Shown: positions 6,680 through 12,220 of the stretch, piece after piece
Layout of the letters: each line of letters begins with the position of its first letter
How positions within the stretch are numbered: the stretch's first letter is position 1
Source of the DNA: Croceibacterium_A sp965977975
GTDB lineage: Bacteria > Pseudomonadota > Alphaproteobacteria > Sphingomonadales > Sphingomonadaceae
Reading direction: 5' to 3'
DNA: 12,220 nt
NCBI GenBank assembly: GCA_965977975.1
Contig: CBHCZH010000105.1
Span: forward strand, 1 to 12,220
The notes under the pieces: generated by a model
Told to the model about the DNA's origin: nothing
The model's input: only the letters and a program-made list of their open reading frames with translations
Database searches by the model: none
Made by a program: the position numbers and the translations under genes

Positions 6680-7956
6680 CCGAAAATCCTCTTGGTCCTC
6701 TCGATCCCGCGCAAGAGCGCGGCGACGTCGTCCTCGTCGCTGTAGAGCCCGAAGCTCGCCCGCGCGGTCGCCGGCACGCCCAGCCGCTCCATCAGCGGCT
6801 GGGCACAATGATGTCCGGCGCGAATCGCGACGTTCTCTTCGTCCAATATGGTGCCGAGATCGTGCGGATGAATGCCCTCGAGCGCAAAGCTGACGATCCC
6901 GGCGCTGTCCTCGGGGCCGAACAGGCGCACGTCGTTCATGCCGCGAAGCGCCTCGCGCAGCTGGCCGACCAGTCGTGCCTCGTGCGCGTGGATCGTTTCG
7001 AGTCCGATGCTGGAAACGTAATCGCAGGCGACGCCGATCCCGATCGCCTCGACGATCGCCGGCGTGCCCGCCTCGAACCGCTGCGGCGGAACGGCGAAAG
7101 TGGTCTTGTCGAACGTCACCCGCTCGATCATCGCCCCGCCGCCCTGCCAAGGCGGCATCGCGTCGAGATGCTCGGCCCTGGCCCACAATGCGCCGATCCC
7201 GGTCGGACCATAGAGCTTGTGACCGGAGAAGGCGTAGAAATCGCAGCCGAGCGTGGCGACATCGACCGGCAGGCGCGGCACCGCCTGGCAACCGTCGAGC
7301 AGGAGCTTGGCTCCGACGGCATGGGCCAGCTCGGCCGCGCGCGGGGCATCGAGCACCGAGCCGAGCACATTGGACACGTGCGCGAAGGCGACCATCGCAT
7401 GGTCCTTCGTCAGCATCCGTTCGGCGGCATCGAGATCTATCTTGCCGTCGTGAGTCAGCGGGCAGACGTCGACCTGCCAGCCGGCGAGCTGCCAAGGCAC
7501 GATGTTCGAATGATGCTCGAGCTCGGACAGCAGTACGCGGCGCTTCTCGGGCCACGAATAGGCGACCAGATTGATCGCCTCGGTCGCGCCGCGAGTAAAC
7601 ACGACCTCGTCCTCGCGCCCGCCGATGAACTGCGCCACACGGCGTCGCGCCGCCTCGTAACCGAGCGTCATCTCGGCCGAGCGCGTGTACACCCCGCGGT
7701 GGACGGTCGCGTAGTCGGCGCCGATCGCCTTGCTTACCGCATCGATCACCGCCTGTGGCTTTTGCGCCGTGGCGGCGGAATCGAGGTAGTGCCACGGCGA
7801 GCCGTCCGCATTCACCAGACCGGGAAAGTCGCGCTTGAAATCCCCCTCCCGCTCGCGGGAGGGGTTAGGGGAGGGCGTGTCGGAGTCAGGCGCGACCGGC
7901 CCACCCCCGACCCCTCCCGCAAGCGGGAGGGGAGAATGGTTCAGCGCCTCGCTCAT
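6676..7956 (-). CDS. sufS: SufS cysteine desulfurase with repeat insertion
   Basis: This PLP-dependent group II cysteine desulfurase turns cysteine into alanine and a protein-bound persulfide, the sulfur source for the SufBCD scaffold. The product is 426 aa. Landmarks are YLDSAATAQKP (57-67), LEHHSN (146-151), LLDGCQAVPRL (219-229), the PLP lysine Lys247 in SGHKLYGPTGIG (244-255), and catalytic Cys384 in RAGHHCAQPL (379-388). E. coli SufS, as I recall it, is 406 aa with Lys226 and Cys364, so this protein is about 20 longer and the excess is N-terminal. Residues 9-38 are Gly/Pro/Ser-rich, encoded by a double palindrome, and precede the native-looking DFKRDFPGL. The ATG gives an ATGA overlap with sufD. 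An alternative GTG start past the insertion (GLVNADG) would remove conserved N-terminal sequence, so it is not preferred. Confidence 0.93.
   Translation of the reverse strand: MSEALNHSPLPLAGGVGGGPVAPDSDTPSPNPSREREGDFKRDFPGLVNADGSPWHYLDSAATAQKPQAVIDAVSKAIGADYATVHRGVYTRSAEMTLGYEAARRRVAQFIGGREDEVVFTRGATEAINLVAYSWPEKRRVLLSELEHHSNIVPWQLAGWQVDVCPLTHDGKIDLDAAERMLTKDHAMVAFAHVSNVLGSVLDAPRAAELAHAVGAKLLLDGCQAVPRLPVDVATLGCDFYAFSGHKLYGPTGIGALWARAEHLDAMPPWQGGGAMIERVTFDKTTFAVPPQRFEAGTPAIVEAIGIGVACDYVSSIGLETIHAHEARLVGQLREALRGMNDVRLFGPEDSAGIVSFALEGIHPHDLGTILDEENVAIRAGHHCAQPLMERLGVPATARASFGLYSDEDDVAALLRGIERTKRIFG
7843..7932. repeat. Double palindrome (REP-like doublet) inside sufS
   Basis: Two hairpins of identical build bracket a 90-bp cassette. 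CCCCTCCC (7843-7850) pairs with GGGAGGGG (7857-7864) around GCTCGC, and CCCCTCCC (7911-7918) pairs with GGGAGGGG (7925-7932) around GCAAGC. The inner flanks GGGGTTAGGGGAGGGC (7861-7876) and GCCCACCCCCGACCCC (7899-7914) are also near-complementary, so the whole cassette is an imperfect palindrome with a short central spacer. It is exactly 30 codons long with no stop in the sufS frame. The pattern resembles REP doublets, or palindromic elements that enter coding sequence as in Rickettsia. Confidence 0.8.
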
Positions 7957-8708
7957 CCCTTATCCCCCAGCGCTGCCAGCGCCGCGTCGAGCATCCGCTC
8001 ACGCTCGGCCTCATCCTCCAGCGCGACGAAAGCATCGGCGATGAACGCGCGCACCAGCAGCTTGCGCGCAACCTCCGGCGGAATGCCGCGTGCGGCCATG
8101 TAGTAGCGCGCCATCTCGTCCATCTGGCCGATCGCGGCGCCGTGCGCGCACTTTACGTCGTCGGCGAATATCTCGAGCTCGGGCTTGGCGTTGGCCGAGG
8201 CGCCGCGTTCGAGCAGCAGGCCCTTGAAGTCCTGCGCCGCGTCGGTCTTCTGGCTCCCGCGCGCGACGTCGATCCGGCCAAGGAAATTGCCCGTCGCCGT
8301 GCCCCAGTGCACCGCGCGCACGACTTGGTGCGAGGTGGCCTCCGGCTCCCCATGGACGGTGCGGGTGACGAACTCCCGGGTAGCCTCACCGCCGCCGATG
8401 GTCACGCCGCCGAACTGGAAATGCGCGCCTTTCGCGAGCCGCACTTCGACTTCGAGCCGCGTGTAATCGCCGCCCGCGTTGACCGCGAACAGCTCCGCCC
8501 TCGCGCCTTCGCCGACGGTCAGGCGGACGCGGTGCAGTTCGGGCCCGGCTTCGTCAAGCACCAGGCACTTGCGGCGCGTCTCGCCGGGCGCGAGCTCGAC
8601 TTCCTTCCACTTGCCGAACTCCTCGGGCGCAAGCGCTGCCAACGCGTCGAAGTCGGCGTAGCGCCACTCCTCCTCGTGCCAGGTGGGGAGGGCGACCAGT
8701 TCCGTCAC
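7953..8708 (-). CDS. sufD: SufD scaffold subunit, short form
   Basis: The 251-aa partner of SufB belongs to the SufBC2D complex, where it supports cluster assembly and iron entry. It is much shorter than E. coli SufD (about 423 aa) and keeps mainly the beta-helical core and the C-terminal helical SufC-contact region. The N-terminus (LPTWHEEEWRYADFDAL, 7-23) matches the WRYTD-like motif of SufD. The conserved FADDVKCAHGAAIGQMDE (181-198) carries Cys187 and His189, His189 being the position of the essential SufD histidine. RYYMAARGIPPEVARKLLVRAF (201-222) is the typical tail. The start is GTG, overlapping the sufC stop as GTGA; no ATG fits. I believe the short form is common in sphingomonads, from memory rather than a search. 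Confidence 0.92.
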   Translation of the reverse strand: MTELVALPTWHEEEWRYADFDALAALAPEEFGKWKEVELAPGETRRKCLVLDEAGPELHRVRLTVGEGARAELFAVNAGGDYTRLEVEVRLAKGAHFQFGGVTIGGGEATREFVTRTVHGEPEATSHQVVRAVHWGTATGNFLGRIDVARGSQKTDAAQDFKGLLLERGASANAKPELEIFADDVKCAHGAAIGQMDEMARYYMAARGIPPEVARKLLVRAFIADAFVALEDEAERERMLDAALAALGDKG

Positions 8709-9448
8709 GCCGCCACCGCCTCGTAGCCTTCGCTCTCGAGCTGGTGCGCCAGCTCAGGCCCGCCGCTCTTCACGATGCGGCCCTTGGAGAGAACGTGCAC
8801 GAAATCGGGTCGCACATAGTCGAGCAGCCGCTGGTAGTGAGTGATCAGCAGCACGCCCCTGTCGGGCTTGCGCATGATCGCGTTGATGCCCTCGCCGACG
8901 ATCCGCAGCGCGTCGATGTCGAGGCCAGAATCGGTCTCGTCGAGCACCGCGAAGGCGGGATCGAGGATCCCCATCTGCACCATCTCGGCGCGCTTCTTCT
9001 CGCCGCCCGAGAAGCCGACGTTCACCGGCCGCTTGAGCATCTCCATGTCCATCCTGAGCAGCCCGGCCTTCTCGCGCGCCAGCTTGAGGAAATCGCCGCC
9101 CGACAACGGTTCCTGCCCCCGCGCCTTGCGCTGCGCGTTCAAGGCCTCGCGCAGGAACTGCACGTTGGAGACGCCGGGAATCTCGACCGGATACTGGAAG
9201 CCGAGGAACAGCCCCGCCGCCGCGCGCTCGTGCGGCTCGAGCGCGAGGAGGTCCTGTCCGGCAAACGTCACCGAGCCCGCGGTCACCTCGTATCCGGGCC
9301 GCCCGCCGAGCACATAAGCGAGCGTCGACTTGCCCGCCCCGTTCGGTCCCATGATCGCGTGCACCTCGCCCGCATTCACGGCGAGCGAGAGCCCGTTGAG
9401 GATCGGCGCGCCGCCGACGGTGGCATGAAGATTGTCGATCTTGAGCAT
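8705..9448 (-). CDS. sufC: SufC ATPase of the SUF complex
   Basis: The 247-aa soluble ABC-type ATPase powers SufBCD conformational changes during Fe-S assembly. All catalytic motifs are present: Walker A GPNGAGKS (34-41), Q-loop Gln85 in GFQYP, the ABC signature FSGGEKKR (146-153), Walker B FAVLDETDSGLD (166-177) and the switch histidine His204 in LITHYQRLLDY. The SufC-specific DETDSGLDIDAL stretch distinguishes it from transporter ATPases. The start at MLKIDNL is chosen because it is the family N-terminus and forms a TAATG overlap with the preceding gene; the frame is open further upstream but reads nonsense. It is separated from sufB by three non-SUF genes. Confidence 0.96.
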   Translation of the reverse strand: MLKIDNLHATVGGAPILNGLSLAVNAGEVHAIMGPNGAGKSTLAYVLGGRPGYEVTAGSVTFAGQDLLALEPHERAAAGLFLGFQYPVEIPGVSNVQFLREALNAQRKARGQEPLSGGDFLKLAREKAGLLRMDMEMLKRPVNVGFSGGEKKRAEMVQMGILDPAFAVLDETDSGLDIDALRIVGEGINAIMRKPDRGVLLITHYQRLLDYVRPDFVHVLSKGRIVKSGGPELAHQLESEGYEAVAA

Positions 9449-9819
9449 TACTCGGTCAGTCCGGTGAAAGTTGCGATAGCGCGGGCGATCTCGTCGTTGA
9501 GGCGCCGCGTCTCGAGGTCGCGCGCTCGCGCGAGTTCGTCCTGCCGCGCCGGGCTTAGCCGAGCCTCGGGCAGCCCGAAGTCCGCGTCGACCGTCTCGAG
9601 CCGCAAGTCGCGCAGGCGATTGATCTGCGTGTAGCAAAGCGAGCGCACCGCCACGACGGCACTCAGCAGGCTGTCGCGCGGCGCACCTGCCGAACCCGAG
9701 ACGAGGCAGGCCCGCAGCCGGCGTTCGAGCGTGGCCGCGTCGGTGTCGTCCTGGGCGGCCAGCGGGACGGCAGCGGTCGCCGCGAGCAATACGGCGAGGG
9801 CGAGCGGCACGGCGCGCAT
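9448..9819 (-). CDS. Small exported protein, unknown function
   Basis: The 123-aa product begins MRAVPLALAVLLAATAAVPLAAQDD, a typical Sec signal peptide with likely cleavage around residues 22-23, so the mature protein should be periplasmic. The rest is charged and helical and has two cysteines (Cys38 in RLRACLVSG and Cys62 in VRSLCYTQ) that could form one disulfide. The C-terminal part (SPARQDELARARDLETRRLNDEIARA, 89-114) looks like an amphipathic or coiled-coil helix. I do not recognise a family. The start may be ATG at 9819 (TGATG overlap) or GTG three bases earlier at 9822 (GTGA overlap); an AAAGGGAG ribosome site at 9829-9836 serves either. ATG is preferred. The one-base overlap with sufC suggests it tunes sufC translation or is needed with it. 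Confidence 0.78.
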   Translation of the reverse strand: MRAVPLALAVLLAATAAVPLAAQDDTDAATLERRLRACLVSGSAGAPRDSLLSAVVAVRSLCYTQINRLRDLRLETVDADFGLPEARLSPARQDELARARDLETRRLNDEIARAIATFTGLTE

Positions 9820-10349
9820 CACCCGCGCTCCCTTTGTGGGCGACGGTTCGGCCGCGAATAGTGCTGGTTCGGATTGGCCTCGCGGTGCGCGCGGGCGGCT
9901 TCCTTCTTATCGGCGATGCGCAGGCGCATGCCGGCGGTGATCCGGGCGAGGACCTCGTCGATGTTGTCGAGGATATCGGAAGCCTTGATCCGCATCACCC
10001 GCACCCCGACGGCTTCCAGGCTCTTGTCGCGGCGCGTGGCGATTGCCTCGGGCTCGTCGCCTTCGTCGATGTCGATCGCCATGCCGAGGTTGTGGCAGTT
10101 GAAGTCGACGATCGCCGAGCCGACCACCGCGTGGCGGGTGAAGGCGTAGCGCCCGAGGTCGGCCTTGGCGAATCGCTCGGCGAGCACCTTGTGGGCCGCG
10201 CTCGAATGCCGCCGCAAGTCGCGCGCCCGCTCGTGCAGCACATCGAGCCGCTTTTCCGAAATCTCCCACCCGCGGCCCTTCCGCTTGAGCGCGGGCGCGC
10301 CGTCCTCGGCGGACGAGACACGGACCTTGAGGGTCTTGCGGTCAGTCAC
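9819..10349 (-). CDS. DUF559 / Vsr-fold nuclease-like protein
   Basis: The 176-aa protein contains a DUF559-type domain of the PD-(D/E)XK/Vsr-like fold. The stretch VVGSAIVDFNCHNLGMAIDID (75-95) matches the family's IVDF-C...L-IEVDG core, and RRDKSLEAVGVRVMRIKASDIL (106-127) matches the R-x-L-x-x-x-G-x-V-x-R-x end. A basic N-terminal region (about 1-65) contains SEKRLDVLHERARDLRRHSSAAHKVLAERF, typical of the lead helix LR..-T-AE-LW. The C-terminal tail is Arg/Asn-rich and basic. Family members are suspected DNA enzymes, with no proven role in Fe-S assembly. The usual DG after the central acidic residue is DE here. The GTG start is preferred over a longer frame because of a strong ribosome site. 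It overlaps the upstream gene by eight bases. Confidence 0.8.
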   Translation of the reverse strand: MTDRKTLKVRVSSAEDGAPALKRKGRGWEISEKRLDVLHERARDLRRHSSAAHKVLAERFAKADLGRYAFTRHAVVGSAIVDFNCHNLGMAIDIDEGDEPEAIATRRDKSLEAVGVRVMRIKASDILDNIDEVLARITAGMRLRIADKKEAARAHREANPNQHYSRPNRRPQRERG

Positions 10350-10596
10350 CTGAACCCTCCGGGCGGAAATCCGCACGATGGCCAAGTTCCTCAATCGGTG
10401 CGCGGTTGGCCATCAGGCCACGGGGTGGCTCCGCGGGAAGGATGCGTGGCATGTCGTATTCTGATCCCGTGACGATGCTGGATTCGGAGGACTGATCGCC
10501 CCACTGCTTCTCACGCGCCCTGTCGCGCTTCGCCAACCAGATCACCAAGAGAGGCAAGCCGACAAACGCGATCAGGATAAGGATGTAGCTCGTCAC
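10342..10596 (-). CDS. Small single-span membrane protein, unknown
   Basis: The 84-aa product has one N-terminal membrane helix (SYILILIAFVGLPLLVIWLA, residues 3-22) followed at once by a basic stretch KRDRAREK. This places the roughly 60-residue polar tail in the cytoplasm by the positive-inside rule. The tail carries no recognisable motif. The start is GTG, giving a GTGA overlap with the sufB stop, and GAGGGGAG at 10603-10610 is a good ribosome site six bases before it. The frame would otherwise need an internal ATG after the membrane helix, so GTG is chosen. It might be a membrane tether or regulator for the SUF proteins; that is speculation from position only. Confidence 0.72.
   Translation of the reverse strand: MTSYILILIAFVGLPLLVIWLAKRDRAREKQWGDQSSESSIVTGSEYDMPRILPAEPPRGLMANRAPIEELGHRADFRPEGSGD
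10355..10360 (-). promoter_or_regulatory. Ribosome binding site deciding the DUF559 start
   Basis: The minus strand reads GGAGGG here, five bases before the GTG at 10349. This near-perfect anti-16S match supports starting the DUF559 protein at MTDRKTL rather than at an upstream ATG at 10394, which would add 15 residues and lacks such a site. It lies inside the end of the preceding gene. Confidence 0.75.
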
Positions 10597-12074
10597 CCCA
10601 CGCTCCCCTCAAGGCTGATGCCGAGCAGCTTCTGCGCCTCGACCGCGAATTCCATCGGCAGCTGCTGCAGCACCTCCTTGGCAAAGCCGTTGACGATCAG
10701 CGCCACTGCCTCCTCCTGCCCGAGCCCGCGCTGCATCGCGTAGAACAGCTGGTCGTCGCTGATCTTGCTGGTGGTCGCCTCGTGCTCGATCTGCGCGGTC
10801 GGGTTCTTGACCTCGATGTAGGGCACGGTGTGCGCGCCGCATTCGGAGCCGAGCAGCAAGGAATCGCACTGGGTGAAGTTGCGCACCCCGTCGGCCCCCG
10901 CGTTGACGCGCACCAGCCCGCGGTAGGTGTTATTCGAGCGGCCCGCGCTGATCCCCTTCGAGACGATGGTCGAGCGGCTGCCCTTGCCGATATGCAGCAT
11001 CTTGGTACCGGTGTCGGCCTGCTGGCGGTTGTTGGTGACCGCCACCGAGTAGAACTCGCCGACCGAATCCTCGCCCTTCAAGATGCAGCTCGGGTATTTC
11101 CAGGTGATCGCCGAGCCGGTTTCGACCTGGGTCCACGACACTTTCGAGCGCGCCCCGGCGCAGAGCGCGCGCTTGGTGACGAAGTTGAAGATTCCGCCCT
11201 TCCCTTCGGCATCGCCGGGGTACCAGTTCTGCACGGTCGAGTATTTGATCTCGGCGTCCTCGTGCGCGTAGAGCTCGACCACCGCAGCGTGGAGTTGGTT
11301 CTCGTCGCGCATCGGGGCGGTGCAGCCTTCGAGGTACGAGACGTAACTGCCCTTGTCGGCGACGATCAGCGTGCGTTCGAACTGGCCGGTGTTTTCCGCA
11401 TTGATGCGGAAATAGGTCGAAAGCTCCATCGGGCACCGCACGCCCTCGGGCACGTAAACGAAAGTGCCGTCGGAGAAGACCGCGCTGTTGAGGCAGGCGA
11501 AGTAGTTGTCGCGCTGCGGCACGACCGAGCCGAGATATTTCCTGACCAGCTCGGGATACTCGCGGATCGCCTCGCTGATCGAAAGGAAGATGACCCCGGC
11601 CTTCTTCAGCTCCTCGCGGAAGGTCGTGGCGACCGAAACCGAATCGAACACTGCGTCGACCGCGACCTGGCGCGCGCCTTCGACTCCGGCGAGCACCTTC
11701 TGCTCCTCGAGCGGGATGCCGAGCTTCTCGTAGACCTCGCGGATCTCCGGATCGAGTTCGTCGAGGCTCTTGAGCGTCGGCTTCCGCCTGGGCGCGGCGT
11801 AGTAATAAGCGTCCTGGTAGTCGATCGCCGGCAGGTCGAGCTTGGCCCAGCTCACTTCTTCCATCGTCTGCCAGGCACGGAACGCCTTCAGCCGCCACTC
11901 GAGCATCCACTCGGGCTCGCCCTTCTTGGCCGAGATGAACCGCACCGTGCTCTCGTCGAGCCCCTTGGGCGCGAACTCGGTGTCGATCTCGGCCGACCAG
12001 CCGTGCTCGTACTCCGCGGCTTTGGCGGCGGCTTCGCGCGCGGCGCGGTCCTGGATGTCGGCTTCTTCGCTCAT
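10593..12074 (-). CDS. sufB: SufB scaffold subunit
   Basis: The 493-aa protein is the main scaffold of the SufBC2D complex, on which nascent Fe-S clusters are built from SufS-derived sulfur. Length equals the usual 480-495. The sulfur-accepting region is SYVSYLEGCTAPMRDENQLH (243-262) with Cys251, matching the essential E. coli Cys254. The second cluster-site region, CDSLLLGSECGAHTVPY (403-419), holds Cys412, and AQIEHEATTSKISDDQ (427-442) holds His431 and Glu432. KYSTVQNWYPGD (278-289) is a family constant. The ATG at 12074 is preferred to the upstream TTG at 12086, because MSEEADIQ begins a normal SufB N-terminus. No strong ribosome site is visible. It is the first gene of the operon inside the window; its promoter lies in 12075-12220 or beyond. 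Confidence 0.96.
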   Translation of the reverse strand: MSEEADIQDRAAREAAAKAAEYEHGWSAEIDTEFAPKGLDESTVRFISAKKGEPEWMLEWRLKAFRAWQTMEEVSWAKLDLPAIDYQDAYYYAAPRRKPTLKSLDELDPEIREVYEKLGIPLEEQKVLAGVEGARQVAVDAVFDSVSVATTFREELKKAGVIFLSISEAIREYPELVRKYLGSVVPQRDNYFACLNSAVFSDGTFVYVPEGVRCPMELSTYFRINAENTGQFERTLIVADKGSYVSYLEGCTAPMRDENQLHAAVVELYAHEDAEIKYSTVQNWYPGDAEGKGGIFNFVTKRALCAGARSKVSWTQVETGSAITWKYPSCILKGEDSVGEFYSVAVTNNRQQADTGTKMLHIGKGSRSTIVSKGISAGRSNNTYRGLVRVNAGADGVRNFTQCDSLLLGSECGAHTVPYIEVKNPTAQIEHEATTSKISDDQLFYAMQRGLGQEEAVALIVNGFAKEVLQQLPMEFAVEAQKLLGISLEGSVG

Positions 12075-12092
12075 GCGGAAAATCAAAAAGGT

Positions 12093-12121
12093 TTCTCACG
12101 CAGAGGCGCAGAGGCGCGGAG
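12093..12121. repeat. Dispersed CAGAGGCG-type repeat upstream of sufB
   Basis: CAGAGGCG occurs twice in tandem (12101-12108 and 12109-12116) after TTCTCACG. On the sufB-sense strand it reads CGCCTCTGCGCCTCTG then CGTGAGAA. I recall very similar sequence as a common dispersed intergenic repeat in many bacteria, often mistranslated as SHAEAQRR. It lies only 19 bases before the sufB start codon, so it is in the 5' leader or promoter. Confidence 0.55.
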
Positions 12122-12127
12122 ATTCCG

Positions 12128-12217
12128 GCCCCCTCCGTCCGCGGCGCGGACACCACCCCCCGAAACAGGGGAGGGGTTAAGCGCCGCGATCCAACCCCCG
12201 GAAAGGGGGAGGGGGGC
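12128..12217. repeat. GC-rich palindrome cluster upstream of sufB
   Basis: Three hairpins sit side by side. GTCCGC/GGC/GCGGAC is at 12137-12151. CCCC/GAAACA/GGGG is at 12158-12171. CCCCC/GGAAA/GGGGG is at 12195-12209. GGGGTT (12173-12178) also pairs with AACCCC (12193-12198), so the last two form a doublet of the same layout as the cassette in sufS. I see no clear -35/-10 pair within it. It may be a repeat insertion separating sufB from a regulator gene outside the window. Confidence 0.6.
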
Positions 12218-12220
12218 CGA

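Noticed and set aside
7843..7932. Transit or signal peptide at the SufS N-terminus
   Set aside because: The segment is Pro/Gly/Ser-rich with acidic residues and no hydrophobic core, and it is fully explained by the double palindrome.
6808..8103. 431-aa plus-strand frame opposite sufS
   Set aside because: It only mirrors sufS and sufD. The minus strand holds the PLP lysine and catalytic cysteine motifs.
12075..12086. TTG start adding MIFR to SufB
   Set aside because: The ATG four codons later begins a normal SufB N-terminus, and no ribosome site favours the TTG.
10930..12156. 408-aa minus-strand frame overlapping sufB
   Set aside because: It is Arg-rich and frame-shifted relative to the fully conserved SufB; a GC-driven shadow.
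12128..12217. CRISPR array from repeated GC-rich blocks
   Set aside because: There is no constant direct repeat with regular unique spacers. The blocks are inverted palindromes of different sizes.

Overview
The window is high-GC, densely coded DNA that reads as a chromosomal segment of a sphingomonad-type alphaproteobacterium (Sphingomonadales). The lineage call is an inference. It rests on the SUF gene order with a DUF559 protein between sufB and sufC, the short SufD, the FemAB-like and EI24 neighbours, and GC-rich CCCCTCCC/GGGAGGGG palindromes of a kind I associate from memory with sphingomonad intergenic DNA. I see no rRNA, tRNA, CRISPR array, phage or transposase gene.

Layout, left to right. 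1-86 is very G/C-rich and without a supported gene. 87-3033 is a minus-strand cluster: PfkB-family sugar/adenosine kinase -> FemAB/GNAT-6 acyltransferase -> small, divergent proline-dehydrogenase-fold protein. 3123-5252 is a divergent plus-strand group: EI24/CysZ-like membrane protein, a one-base-overlapping small lipoprotein, then an uncharacterised helical protein with repeated D-G...E motifs. A perfect 11-bp hairpin at 5291-5319 lies between this group and the convergent SUF operon.

5353-12074 is one minus-strand operon of ten genes in the order sufB, small membrane protein, DUF559 protein, small exported protein, sufC, sufD, sufS, sufT-like (MIP18/DUF59), GNAT acetyltransferase, sufA-type carrier. 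All nine junctions overlap by 1, 4 or 8 bases, so translational coupling along the whole unit is likely. SufB-SufC-SufD form the ATP-dependent scaffold, SufS mobilises sulfur from cysteine, and the SufT-like and A-type proteins act in maturation and delivery. No sufE/sufU sulfur-transfer gene and no Rrf2/IscR regulator is present; a regulator may lie beyond the right edge, upstream of sufB.

The most notable structural feature is a 90-bp double-palindrome cassette (7843-7932) inside the sufS reading frame. It adds exactly 30 codons near the N-terminus, and related palindromes occur upstream of sufB and at the 3' end of the operon. The other points worth a second look are the three non-SUF genes between sufB and sufC, the near-copied translation starts of sufB and sufT, and the loss of the conserved Arg-Arg pair in the proline-dehydrogenase-like protein. 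I found no convincing wholly new system here; most of the window is recognisable housekeeping DNA.
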